Positions 25,475 to 34,286 of a DNA stretch of 64,000 nt are shown here, piece by piece (position 1 is the stretch's first letter; every line of letters starts with the position of its first letter). Source of the stretch: Actomonas aquatica (GTDB lineage Bacteria; Verrucomicrobiota; Verrucomicrobiia; Opitutales; Opitutaceae); contig NZ_CP139781.1 of the NCBI RefSeq assembly GCF_019679435.2, positions 3,753,753 through 3,817,752 of the forward strand, in the 5' to 3' direction. The translations under genes and the position numbers were made by a program. The notes under the pieces are model-generated. The model worked only from the letters and a program-made list of their open reading frames with translations, was not told where the DNA came from and searched no databases.

Positions 25475-28400
25475 ATGAAACAATCGAAATTCCGTCGATG
25501 GCTGCTCGCACCATGTGCGCTGCTCTCCGCCACCGGCTTGTCTGCTCAAGCAGTTGACGACATTACCCCCGTGGACGACGACGAGCTCATCATCCTCTCG
25601 CCGTTTGAGGTCACTGGCACCGACGACGTCGGTTACCAGGCCACCTCCACTCTCGGTGGCACGCGCGTGAATACTTCGCTGCGCGACGTCGGCTCCTCCA
25701 TTTCCATCATCAACGAGGAATTCCTCCGCGACTCCGGCGCCGAGAATCTGGAAGACGTGCTCATCCTCGCGCCCAACACGGAAGTGGGCGGCCTGGGCGG
25801 TAACTTCTCCGGCTCCCAAGCGACCGGCAATCCGATCCCGGAACAGACTCGCGACGACCTCAGCGGTGGTCTCACCCGTGTCCGCGGTCTCGCTGCGGCC
25901 GATCTGACCCGCGACTACTTCATCACCGACGTCCCCTTCGACGCCTACAATACCAACCGTGTTGAGGTGCAGCGCGGCGCCAACTCCGCCCTCTTCGGCC
26001 TCGGTAGCCCGGGTGGTATCGTCAACAACTCCACCATCAAGGCCGACTTCCTCGGTTCCCGCGGTGAGTTGAGCATCGGCACCGACCAATACGGCACCCT
26101 GCGCACGACCTTGGACTACAACTACCAAGTCAGTGACGACCTCGCCATCCGCGTTGCCGGCCTCCACGGCTCGACCAAGTTCGAGCAGAAGCAGGCCTTC
26201 AAGGACAACGACCGCGCCTACGTCTCCGTGACCGGCCGTCTGCCCTGGGGCTTCACCCTGCGCGGCAGCTTCGAGCACGGTGAACTGCACTCCTCGAACC
26301 CGGATCCCATCCCGCCGAACGACGGCATCACGCCGTGGATCAACATGGGCAGCCCGATCTTCACCACGCCCGCCGACGCCGGTCAGTTCTACCGCACCGC
26401 CGGTGATATCTACGCCGGTTACAACAACAACGGCTTCTTCACCGTGGCGTCCGAAGGTTCCTCCAGCGGCTACGTTGCGTTCTACCAGGATCCCTCCAAC
26501 CCCAACCCGACCTTCGGCGGCACCATGTTCCTCCGCGCCGGTCGTGGCGCCCCCAACCCCTACGCGGGCGTGGGCAATGGCGAGTGGATGCTCCTCCAGC
26601 CGCGCAATGAGTTCCAAATCATCGCGCAGACCGGCACCTACTCCGACGGCACCCCGGTCCCGGCCGGCACCGCTGGTTTCTTCCCGGGTGGCAACGTCGC
26701 TCCGCAGATCCTCGATCGCAGCATCTTCGACTACCGCAAGAACCTCTTCTCCGGCGGCGCCGCCCAGCAGTGGACCGACTACGATCTCCACAATGTCGCC
26801 ATTGAAGGCAACTGGCTCGACGGCCGCCTCGGCTTAGAGGCCTCCTACTTCAAGCAGGAGATGACCGGCTTCACCCGCAATCCCCTCCAGGGTAGCGGTG
26901 CCCGCACCCTCTACATCGACCCCAACGCCTACCTCATCGCCGATGATGGCAACGGCGGTCTCCTCCCCAACCCGACCTTCGGCCGCCCCGTCATGGGCGC
27001 CCTCTGGCAGGGTGGTCACTACATCTACGATCGCGAAAACGCCCGCCTCACCGGCTTCGGTGAGCTGCGCTTCGACGATTTCATGAGCGATGACAGCTGG
27101 GTCACCAAACTGCTCGGCCGCCTCCGCCTCACCGCTCTCTACGAGGAGAGCACCTCCTACAACGAGAGCATGTATTCCCGCGACCAGGTTGACTCCTACG
27201 ACGTGGCCAACGCCCTCGGCGGCGGCATCATCGGCTCCGGCGGCATCAACACCGCCTCCACCCGCGCCGGCACCCAGTTCGCTCTGCCGGTGCACAACGA
27301 TGTCTACGACTTCCTCAACCTCACCTCCATCAGCGACCTGTCCGGCGTGAACATCGGTGGCGTGCCTTTCGGCAACCAGCGCAACCGCGTCATGCCGGTC
27401 TACACCTACACCGGCTGGGATCAGGTGAGCGGCTCCTTCGTCGACTTCTCCGCCCGCGGCTACAACCTCAGCGACAACGGTGGCTTCCCCGCCTCCTTCT
27501 CCACCAGCCACAACATGGTGGACGTCGAGTCCAAGGTCCTCGTCGGCCAGTCCTACCTCTGGGACGACACCATCGTGCTCACCGGCACCTGGCGTAACGA
27601 CGTTCAGGCCTCCAACGCCCGCGGCGCCCCGTCCTGGAGCGTCAACTCCCGCGTCGACAACCCGTATGCGGATTCCTACTACAACGTGCCGCTGCGCCCG
27701 CTCGATGAGGATGCCGATGAGGACACCACCTCCTGGAGCATCGTCGTTCACACCCCGGACTTCCTCAAAAAGTATCTCCCCGAGGGTTGGGACTTCTCCG
27801 TCTACAAGAGCAAGGCCGACAACTTCCAGCCGTCCGGCTCCCGCGTGAACATCTTCAACGAGCAGATCGCCCCGGTGACCGGCTCGACCGAAGAGTATGG
27901 CTTCATCGTCTCCGGCTTCGACGGCAAGCTCTCCGCCCGTTTCAACTGGTATGAGACCGGCGTGCTCAACAACTCCATCGACGTCGGCGGCATCAGCAAC
28001 TCCGAGGGCATCCTCCTCGGCCTCGTCACCCAGCTGGAGAACCCGATCAACATCGCCAACGGCTACACCGCCGCGCAGGTGCAGAATTACCTGCCCCCGC
28101 AGGGCGTGATCGACCTCAACGGCTTCAGCCCCGACTGGAACGACCCGCAGTCGTCCTCCACCAACCGCAACTCCAACGACAACGCCACCCGCGACTTCAC
28201 CGCCAAGGGTATGGAAGTGGAGATCGCCTACAACCCGATCCCGGAGTGGACGATCCTCGCCACCGCCGGCCGTCAGGAAACGGTGACCAGCAACACCTAC
28301 CCGCGCATGCAGGAATACGTGAACGACTTCGTCATCCCCCAGTGGGTCGACAGCGACTTCGCGCAGAACTACATCATCAACTCCGCGGGCACCACCCTCG

Positions 28401-28867
28401 CCGACCAGGCCTACAACACCATCGTCGCCCCGACCATCCGCGCCTCCCTCCTCGACGGCGTGCCTTCGGTCGAACAGCGCGAATGGCGCCTCGGCCTCAA
28501 CACCAGCTACGCCTTCGGCCGTTTCGAAGACGGCTTCATGAAGTGGTTCGGTGACCTCACCGTCGGTGGCGGCATCCGCTGGGAAGACGAAATCGGCATC
28601 GGCTTCGGTGTCGGCGTCAACGAGCTCGGCGACTACGCGCTCGATCCCGACCAGCCGTTCTTCGGCCCGTCGATGACCTTCGTCGACCTCTTCGTGCGCA
28701 GCCGCTACAAGCTCGGCGGCGACCGCGAGCTCACCCTCCAGATCAACATCAAGGACCTGACCGACCACGATGAGCTGATTCCGTTCTACGCCGCCCCGGA
28801 TGGCACGGAGCTCTATCGCATCCTCGAGGGCCGCCTCATCTCGGCCTCCGCGACCTTCAAGTTCTGA
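25475..28867 (+). CDS. TonB-dependent receptor (copy 2)
   Basis: 1130 residues from the ATG at 25475 (MKQSKFRRWLLAPCALLSAT..., a signal peptide). The ATG at 25439 adds only a Thr/His-rich leader. The order of parts matches copy 1: TonB-box-like DELIILSPFEVTG, plug (TSTLGGTRVNTSLRDVG, VEVQRGANSALFGLGSPGG), and a long barrel ending SASATFKF. Roughly three quarters of residues agree with copy 1 by eye; the differences concentrate in presumed extracellular loops (for example around residues 270-310). It would import a ligand related to, but distinct from, that of copy 1. It is preceded by LacI copy 2 and followed by a good terminator. Confidence 0.9.
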   Translation: MKQSKFRRWLLAPCALLSATGLSAQAVDDITPVDDDELIILSPFEVTGTDDVGYQATSTLGGTRVNTSLRDVGSSISIINEEFLRDSGAENLEDVLILAPNTEVGGLGGNFSGSQATGNPIPEQTRDDLSGGLTRVRGLAAADLTRDYFITDVPFDAYNTNRVEVQRGANSALFGLGSPGGIVNNSTIKADFLGSRGELSIGTDQYGTLRTTLDYNYQVSDDLAIRVAGLHGSTKFEQKQAFKDNDRAYVSVTGRLPWGFTLRGSFEHGELHSSNPDPIPPNDGITPWINMGSPIFTTPADAGQFYRTAGDIYAGYNNNGFFTVASEGSSSGYVAFYQDPSNPNPTFGGTMFLRAGRGAPNPYAGVGNGEWMLLQPRNEFQIIAQTGTYSDGTPVPAGTAGFFPGGNVAPQILDRSIFDYRKNLFSGGAAQQWTDYDLHNVAIEGNWLDGRLGLEASYFKQEMTGFTRNPLQGSGARTLYIDPNAYLIADDGNGGLLPNPTFGRPVMGALWQGGHYIYDRENARLTGFGELRFDDFMSDDSWVTKLLGRLRLTALYEESTSYNESMYSRDQVDSYDVANALGGGIIGSGGINTASTRAGTQFALPVHNDVYDFLNLTSISDLSGVNIGGVPFGNQRNRVMPVYTYTGWDQVSGSFVDFSARGYNLSDNGGFPASFSTSHNMVDVESKVLVGQSYLWDDTIVLTGTWRNDVQASNARGAPSWSVNSRVDNPYADSYYNVPLRPLDEDADEDTTSWSIVVHTPDFLKKYLPEGWDFSVYKSKADNFQPSGSRVNIFNEQIAPVTGSTEEYGFIVSGFDGKLSARFNWYETGVLNNSIDVGGISNSEGILLGLVTQLENPINIANGYTAAQVQNYLPPQGVIDLNGFSPDWNDPQSSSTNRNSNDNATRDFTAKGMEVEIAYNPIPEWTILATAGRQETVTSNTYPRMQEYVNDFVIPQWVDSDFAQNYIINSAGTTLADQAYNTIVAPTIRASLLDGVPSVEQREWRLGLNTSYAFGRFEDGFMKWFGDLTVGGGIRWEDEIGIGFGVGVNELGDYALDPDQPFFGPSMTFVDLFVRSRYKLGGDRELTLQINIKDLTDHDELIPFYAAPDGTELYRILEGRLISASATFKF

Positions 28868-28910
28868 TCTGATCCCCTTCCGGACCGCCGGTCTGGTTAC
28901 GATCCCTCCC

Positions 28911-28944
28911 GCCGGCTCTCCCCTTCCGGAGAGCCGGCTTTTTT
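28911..28944 (+). terminator. Rho-independent terminator after receptor copy 2
   Basis: Perfect 11-bp stem GCCGGCTCTCC / GGAGAGCCGGC, loop CCTTCC, then TTTTTT. Confidence 0.92.
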
Positions 28945-28976
28945 ATGCTTCACCCTCAACCCGCCCGTTCGTATTC

Positions 28977-29519
28977 ATGAACCTACTACGACTCCCCGCC
29001 CGCCCGCTGGCCCTGCTTGCTCTGCTGGCCCTCACCTCCACCCTTTTCGCGGCCACCGCGCCGTCCCCCGCCCTCACCGGCACCTGGACGTTTGACGCCG
29101 ACCGCAGCACCGACCTCAGCCCGTGGCGCACCGCCACCCTGGAGATCACCCTCGATGGCTCCGACCTCGTCATCGCCCGCACCCTCAAGTCCGGCCGCCG
29201 CACGTTCACCGACAGTCTCACCATCGATCTCTCCGCCCCCTCCACCACCAACCCGTTGGAGTGGTGGGTCGACAACCGCCACCTCGGTGCCTACGCGCCC
29301 CACGAGGGCACCCAGGTCGTGTCCCCTTCCGTCTACGATGACGGCCGCGTCCTGCGCCTGAATATCGACTACAACCTCGAGACCCAACAGGGCTCCCGCC
29401 CCGTCAACACCCTGCGCCAGTTCCAGATCTCCCCCGATGGCCAGGTCCTCACCGTCACCGACCTGCGCACCACGCGTCCGCGCCCGGTCGTGCACGTCTT
29501 CCAACGCAGCTCCGAATAA
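28977..29519 (+). CDS. Small exported protein, lipocalin-like beta fold
   Basis: 180 residues from the ATG at 28977, which opens a signal peptide (MNLLRLPARPLALLALLALT...AA). The mature part begins LTGTWTFDADRSTDLSPWR and alternates short beta strands (ATLEITLDGSDLVIARTLK, RVLRLNIDYNLETQQGSRP), ending VTDLRTTRPRPVVHVFQR. The GTW opening and strand pattern recall lipocalin-like or DUF-type secreted beta-barrels. I do not recognise a named family. It is separated by only 9 bp from the GxGYxYP gene, so the two are probably co-transcribed. Confidence 0.6.
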   Translation: MNLLRLPARPLALLALLALTSTLFAATAPSPALTGTWTFDADRSTDLSPWRTATLEITLDGSDLVIARTLKSGRRTFTDSLTIDLSAPSTTNPLEWWVDNRHLGAYAPHEGTQVVSPSVYDDGRVLRLNIDYNLETQQGSRPVNTLRQFQISPDGQVLTVTDLRTTRPRPVVHVFQRSSE

Positions 29520-29528
29520 CCCTCCATC

Positions 29529-31199
29529 ATGTCTTCCCAGATTTTTCTTCGCCTGCTTCTTGTCCTGGGCCTGTGCGCCGGATCCGCCCGCCTCACCGCC
29601 AAGACTCCCGAAATCCAGCGCGCCGAACGCGCCCCGGCCACCGCTGCCCTCATCCCGCTCTCCGACAACTGGCGCCTCGACGGTGACGTGCCGGCGCACG
29701 CCACCCTGCTCTCCCTGCAGGGACTCGCCAACCGCGCCGGACCGCAGATCTACCTGCAGTATCCGGCCGACTGGCAGTGGGAGATTGCCGGTCCCTTGAT
29801 CGACTTCCTCCACGATCGCCATGGCATCGAATGGCAACGTTACGAGTCCGGCGATCTGGACACTCCCCTGCGCGACTTCGGCCACGTGGCCAAGGGCGTG
29901 GTGGTATGGGACAAGGACGTTCGCTCCTCCCTCATCGTCGCCTTCACCATCGCTGGCGTCGAGGACCTGCTCGTCGTCAATGAGGACCAACTCGATCTCG
30001 CCGCCCGCCACGGTCTCGAAATCAAAAAGGACCTCCGCGGCCAGTTCACCGGCCAAGGCGACGCCGACATCTACCAGTGGGCCTACGACGAGTATTACGA
30101 GCGCTGCTCCCGCGACTTCTACACCGTGCTCGGTGGCCATCACGGCATCAACATGCAGCCCGGCGTCGCCGACTTCGGCGTGCAACAACGCGCCTTCTTC
30201 TCCGATCTCTCCGCCAACCCCAAGCACCCCCGCGAGCTCGCCTTGCTCAACAAGGTCCTCGCCGGGCAGAACCCCGCGTCGGTCGTGCTCGGTTGGCACT
30301 CCTACGGCAAGGACACCGAAGGCCAGCACACCACGCTGACCGGTAGTTACGGCCTGCGCATGGAAGGTCTGCACAACCTGCCCAACGTCTCCTTCACCTC
30401 GCAAATTCCCCTCACCCCGGACTTCACCTACGAGACCAACCACACCGTCGAACCCGACGCTGAACTCGTGCCGGAGGAAAAGGTCTACGTCGCCGCCCTC
30501 GCCACCGACTCCATGGGCATCGGCGCCTGGACCAAACCCGGCCGCGGCCGCATTCCCTACGGTTGGCAGGTCCTCATGAACTGGTCGTGGATGAACCCGC
30601 CCGCCCTCCAGTTCTTCTACGAGAGCAAGACGCCCAACGACTACTTCGTCGGCGGCCTCTCCGGCCCCGGTTACATGTATCCCAAGTCCGTGCCGGAGGA
30701 CAAATTCCGCCTCCTCATGGCCGACGCCCGCGAGCTGATGGAGACCCTCGATCTGCGCGTGATGGAGATCATGGATTACTCCCAGGGCAACCGCCACGTC
30801 GGCAACACCGACCTCGATAAGCGCACCGTCGACCTCTACTACGAGGAGTTCCCCGATGTGCTCGGCTTCATCAACGGCTACGGCACCGCCCGCACCTTCG
30901 ACCTGCGCGGCGACCAGCCCATGTTGAGCTACGACTACTACCTCGGGGTGGAGCGCCCCACCGAGGAAGCCGCCGCCGATCTCGAGGAACTCATCCGCCT
31001 CAACCCCGGCCGCCCCTACTTCCTGCTCATGCACGTGCGCGAACGCACCACCATCGAGCAGGTCGCCAACATCCTCGACAACCTCTCGGACAGCGTGGAG
31101 GTCGTGCCGCTCGATCGCTTCCTGCGACTCGCCGCCGCCGCCAAGACCTACCGCACGCGCTACCAGCAGCCCGAGGATCCCATCGATCACAACCCGTAA
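29529..31199 (+). CDS. GxGYxYP-family secreted protein, putative glycan-active enzyme
   Basis: 556 residues with a signal peptide (residues 1-24). It contains the family-naming motif GPGYMYP (in GGLSGPGYMYPKSVPEDK). An N-terminal domain (about 40-230; LLSLQGLANRAGPQIYLQY) precedes the larger C-terminal domain with ASVVLGWHSYGKDTEGQHT, MNWSWMNPPALQFFYESK and PYFLLMHVRERTTIEQV. The family is described as putative glycoside hydrolase or glycan-binding from its occurrence in polysaccharide loci; no reaction is established to my knowledge. It follows the small lipocalin-like gene by 9 bp and ends at a terminator. Confidence 0.85.
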   Translation: MSSQIFLRLLLVLGLCAGSARLTAKTPEIQRAERAPATAALIPLSDNWRLDGDVPAHATLLSLQGLANRAGPQIYLQYPADWQWEIAGPLIDFLHDRHGIEWQRYESGDLDTPLRDFGHVAKGVVVWDKDVRSSLIVAFTIAGVEDLLVVNEDQLDLAARHGLEIKKDLRGQFTGQGDADIYQWAYDEYYERCSRDFYTVLGGHHGINMQPGVADFGVQQRAFFSDLSANPKHPRELALLNKVLAGQNPASVVLGWHSYGKDTEGQHTTLTGSYGLRMEGLHNLPNVSFTSQIPLTPDFTYETNHTVEPDAELVPEEKVYVAALATDSMGIGAWTKPGRGRIPYGWQVLMNWSWMNPPALQFFYESKTPNDYFVGGLSGPGYMYPKSVPEDKFRLLMADARELMETLDLRVMEIMDYSQGNRHVGNTDLDKRTVDLYYEEFPDVLGFINGYGTARTFDLRGDQPMLSYDYYLGVERPTEEAAADLEELIRLNPGRPYFLLMHVRERTTIEQVANILDNLSDSVEVVPLDRFLRLAAAAKTYRTRYQQPEDPIDHNP

Positions 31200-31236
31200 G
31201 GTTTTTGGCCGTCACTGCGGCCTGCCTCCCCCAACG

Positions 31237-31265
31237 CCCCGCCGGTTTCCCCCGGCGGGGTTTTT
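31237..31265 (+). terminator. Rho-independent terminator after the GxGYxYP gene
   Basis: Stem CCCCGCCGG / CCGGCGGGG, loop TTTCCC, then TTTTT. It also lies just beyond the stop of the convergent epimerase gene. Confidence 0.9.
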
Positions 31266-31286
31266 CGTGTCCGTGTCCGCCCACGG

Positions 31287-32495
31287 TCAGCGCCGCAGCC
31301 GCTCGGCCAGCAACTGCTCGCAATACCAATACATGCGCGGGATGTGGAACGGCCCCTTCCACATGTTGCCCTTCAGGCGCGTGGAAATCCGCCCGTCGCG
31401 ATGCGCGTAACCAAACCAGTCGCCGCCGCCCTTCGTATCCACAAAGACCTTACGCGACCACTCCCGCACCTGCTGGTGCTTGCGCGCGTAGCTCTCGTCG
31501 CCGGTGAGATGCCACGCCAGCAGCGTCGCGATCTCGGTCTCGTTGTGCGGCCACCAGAACTTCATCTCCGCCCAATACTCCTGCACCGGCAGACCCTTCA
31601 GATCGGTGAAATACAACATGCCGCCAAACTCGCGGTCCCAGCCCCGCTCCCACATCCAGTCCAGGATGGTCAGACCGAGCTTGAGCAGGCGGGCATCGCC
31701 ACCGCGCACCCGCACTTCGTGCAGGATGAACCAGGCACACTCGATCGCATGACCCGGCACCAACATGCGCCCGTCGAAATGATCGAGCACCTCGTTGTTC
31801 TCGCCCACCACCTCCATCAGTGCCTGCAGGTCGGGCTTAAGAAAGGCGGTTTCCACTTCGTCGATCACCCGGTCGATCCACTGCGTGCAGGTCGCCCCGC
31901 CCACCGTGACGTCGCCCAGGTCCGCGCGCAGCTCCTGCGCCATGGCCAACAGGATCATCTGCGGCGCCAACCCCTTCATCGGCCGCGTCGCCACCTCTAC
32001 CTTCGGCTCCACGCCGCCTCCCGTGCGCATCACCTCCAGATAACGCTCGAAATAAGCCATGGCTTCGAGCGCCGCGCGTTCGTCACCGGTCAACTGCGCG
32101 TAGGCCGCCGAGCCCACACAGGCGAAGGACTCGCTGAACGCGTAACGCCGCCGCATGCGCAACGGTCGCCCCTCCCGCGTCATCGTGAAATACAACTTCC
32201 CGTCGTCCGCCCGACAGTGCTCGCGCAGAAAACTCAGACAACTGCCCGCCAGCCGCGTCCAGTCGCCCTCGGCGCCATAAGCCTGCCCGAGGGTGGAGTA
32301 AGTCCACGCCGCCCGCCCCTGAAACCAAACCGACTTGTCCGAGTCGATCAGCGAGCCGTCTTCGTTCAACGCGGTATGGATGCCGCCATGCTCCCGGTCC
32401 CAGCCATGACGCACCCAGAACGGGGCAATTTCATCCAACAAGGTGCGGCGGTAGTCCTCCCGCAACACCCGCATTTCATCAACGGAGTAACACAC
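31287..32495 (-). CDS. AGE-family epimerase/isomerase (N-acylglucosamine 2-epimerase type)
   Basis: 402 residues forming an (alpha/alpha)6 barrel, the usual length for the family. Family motifs: RHGWDREHGGIHTALNEDG, DKSVWFQGRAAWTYSTL, RRYAFSESFACVG, LVPGHAIECAWF, AEMKFWWPHNETEIATLLA and the C-terminal GNMWKGPFHIPRMYWY. The two catalytic His positions (in PGHAIE and in KGPFHIPR) are present. It is cytoplasmic, with no signal. Relatives interconvert N-acylglucosamine and N-acylmannosamine, or mannose/glucose/fructose or cellobiose units, so substrate is not fixed by sequence. A perfect GTGAAATTTCAC palindrome lies 77 bp upstream of the start, matching the LacI-2 operator core, which places the gene in the same putative regulon. 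Confidence 0.88.
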   Translation of the reverse strand: MCYSVDEMRVLREDYRRTLLDEIAPFWVRHGWDREHGGIHTALNEDGSLIDSDKSVWFQGRAAWTYSTLGQAYGAEGDWTRLAGSCLSFLREHCRADDGKLYFTMTREGRPLRMRRRYAFSESFACVGSAAYAQLTGDERAALEAMAYFERYLEVMRTGGGVEPKVEVATRPMKGLAPQMILLAMAQELRADLGDVTVGGATCTQWIDRVIDEVETAFLKPDLQALMEVVGENNEVLDHFDGRMLVPGHAIECAWFILHEVRVRGGDARLLKLGLTILDWMWERGWDREFGGMLYFTDLKGLPVQEYWAEMKFWWPHNETEIATLLAWHLTGDESYARKHQQVREWSRKVFVDTKGGGDWFGYAHRDGRISTRLKGNMWKGPFHIPRMYWYCEQLLAERLRR

Positions 32496-32571
32496 GCCCG
32501 GACCCTAGGCACCCGCCCCCGCAACGAAAGCTCTATCCGTTCATAACCATCATTTTACGCACGAATAATCA

Positions 32572-32583
32572 GTGAAATTTCAC
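32572..32583. promoter_or_regulatory. Probable LacI operator upstream of the AGE epimerase
   Basis: GTGAAATTTCAC, a perfect 12-bp palindrome sharing the TGAAATTTCA core with the sites at 24029 and 24205. It lies 77 bp upstream of the minus-strand epimerase start, in AT-rich sequence, and 3 bp beyond the stop of the DUF6265 gene. These three are the only copies of the full core seen in the window. Confidence 0.7.
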
Positions 32584-32586
32584 GAC

Positions 32587-33114
32587 TTATTCCCCCCGCT
32601 CCACGCGCCGCAGGGTGTAAGTCTCTGCGTGGCCTTCGCCGCTGAGCGTGATGCGCAGCCCGCCGTCTCCATCCACCTGATACACAAAGGTCTGCGGGAA
32701 GTCATTGGCCGCATTGCGAAACTCCACCCGCCGCGCCGCCCCATCGAGCGCGACCAACGGAAAGTCATGCGGACTGCGTTTACCGTTCGGGTGCGGCAGC
32801 AACACCACCCTACCCTCACGGTCGGCAAACACCACCAAGTCGAAAAACACACAGCGCCCCTCCACAAACTCCCGCGCCGTCGCCAACATCACCCCACCGC
32901 GCGGCTCCGAAATCATCTCCTCCGCCGCCCAACCGGTCGAAGACACCCCGCGCCACGTCCCGGCCAGAAACGCCAGATCCGCCACCGTTGCTTCAACCGG
33001 CAACTTCTCGGCCGCCCCCATCGGACCGACGCCGGCGGTCAGCGCCAAGGCCGCGATCAAAGACCACATCCACCGACCCTGGCCTCGGGTTGTTTTCATT
33101 GTTCCCCAGTTCAT
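32587..33114 (-). CDS. DUF6265-like exported protein
   Basis: 175 residues (an ATG at 33099 would give 170). The signal peptide runs to about residue 35 (...AGVGPMGAAEKLP). The mature part carries LAFLAGTWRGV, EEMISEPRGGVML, VVFADREGRVVLLPHP and RNAANDFPQTFVYQVDGDG, the order of motifs seen in the DUF6265 family of small beta-barrel proteins. No enzymatic role is known. It lies just upstream of the epimerase on the same strand, but 91 bp and the operator separate them, so independent transcription is likely. Confidence 0.75.
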   Translation of the reverse strand: MNWGTMKTTRGQGRWMWSLIAALALTAGVGPMGAAEKLPVEATVADLAFLAGTWRGVSSTGWAAEEMISEPRGGVMLATAREFVEGRCVFFDLVVFADREGRVVLLPHPNGKRSPHDFPLVALDGAARRVEFRNAANDFPQTFVYQVDGDGGLRITLSGEGHAETYTLRRVERGE

Positions 33115-33245
33115 TCGCTCCGCATTGCCAGAGAATGGCCCCGAAGCCCAGCCCGCGCGCGTCCCCCTTCCCTTCCCTAGGAATGGCTCAAAACTCGCCC
33201 CAATCCCGGTCGCGCCACCGTCGGCCGATCGCTAGACTGGCGGGC

Positions 33246-33926
33246 ATGACTCACCCCACCCCGCGCTTTCTCCGCCGTCTGCTCCTTTGCACGCCGCTCC
33301 TCATCGCCGTCTGCTTCAGCCACGCCCAGACCCGGGACCCCTCGATTACCGACGACGCCGCCTGGAGCAAAGCCACCGAATGGGTGGCCAAGCTGGAACT
33401 CACCGACGCAGCCCAGACCGAGCGCGTCACGCACGCCGTCGCCACCCACCTGCAGGCCGTCCGCGCCTGGCACAACAGCCACCCTGCCTCCACCGTGCCC
33501 GCCGGCATCAACCCCACCACCGGCGCGCCCCTCAGCGACCTCGACCGCTCCATCATCGCCGACTCCGCCATGCCGCGCGCCGTGCACGACGACCTCATGA
33601 CCGTCCTGCGGACCGAGCTCAGCGACGCCCAGGTGGAAGCCGTCCTCGACGCCTACACCGTCGGCAAAGTCGCCTTCACCCTGAAAGGTTACCACGCCAT
33701 CGTGCCCGACCTCACCGCGGAGGAGGAAGCCGTCATCCTCGCCAATCTCAAGGAAGCCCGTGAGCGCGCCATCGACTTCAAAAACATGAAGCAGATCTCG
33801 GCCATTTTTGAGATCTACAAGACCAAGAACGAACAGTTCCTCAACGCCAACGGCCGCAGCTGGAAACAGCTCTACCGCGACTACGTCAAAGCCGCCCAAG
33901 CCAAAAAGGCCGCCGAGAAGAATTGA
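33246..33926 (+). CDS. DUF3826 domain-containing exported protein
   Basis: 226 residues from the ATG at 33246, with a signal peptide ending near ...AVCFSHAQ. The body is helical and matches DUF3826: KATEWVAKLELTDAAQTER, LQAVRAWHNSHP, IIADSAMPRAVHDDL, GKVAFTLKGYHAIVPDL and KNMKQISAIFEIYKTKNEQ. The family occurs in Bacteroidota and Verrucomicrobiota, often near polysaccharide-degradation genes, and has no assigned reaction. It ends the glycan-related stretch of the window. A repeat island follows. Confidence 0.85.
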   Translation: MTHPTPRFLRRLLLCTPLLIAVCFSHAQTRDPSITDDAAWSKATEWVAKLELTDAAQTERVTHAVATHLQAVRAWHNSHPASTVPAGINPTTGAPLSDLDRSIIADSAMPRAVHDDLMTVLRTELSDAQVEAVLDAYTVGKVAFTLKGYHAIVPDLTAEEEAVILANLKEARERAIDFKNMKQISAIFEIYKTKNEQFLNANGRSWKQLYRDYVKAAQAKKAAEKN

Positions 33927-34225
33927 ACCGCGAGGAACCGCGAAGCCGAGAGGCACCGCAGCCTACCCTGCGCTTTCGAACGGGGGGGAGAATGTAGGCC
34001 GCGAGCCCCGGTCGCCTCCGGCGCCGCCATAGGCGAGTAAACTCGCTCGCGCTAACGCCCGCCCCTTCGCGTCTCTTCGCGCCCTTAGCGGTTGAAAAAC
34101 CACCCTGCCTCTCGGCCTCCCATCGCCGTGCGCTCTGGGGACCCAACTGCCCGAGAGCAGCCGCACAAACTCCGCTGTAGCCGGGGTCGTCGACCCCGGT
34201 CCGGCCTCACCCGGCCACCCCTTGT
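33927..34225. repeat. Intergenic repeat island 5
   Basis: The 360-bp gap before the DUF3800 gene holds a GCCTACC...TGTAGGCCGCGAGC unit. Its hairpin is expanded by an inserted GGCGCCGCC-containing segment (about 33961-34056). Next come CGCGTCTCTTCGCGCCC then TTAGCGGTTGAAAAA (about 34066-34099), the box CTGCCTCTCGG (34105-34115) and a GCTGTAGCC unit with hairpin GGGGTCGTCGACCCC (34174-34199). A 14-bp palindrome closes the gap at 34234. Confidence 0.7.
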
Positions 34226-34233
34226 CCGCTCAG

Positions 34234-34247
34234 TTTAGAATTCTAAA
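34234..34247. promoter_or_regulatory. TTTAGAATTCTAAA palindrome upstream of DUF3800
   Basis: A perfect 14-bp AT-rich palindrome 39 bp before the DUF3800 start codon. Position suits an operator or a promoter-overlapping site. No protein is known to bind it. Confidence 0.45.
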
Positions 34248-34286
34248 GCTTGGAGCCTCGGGGTCAGTCGGACCATATGAACACCC

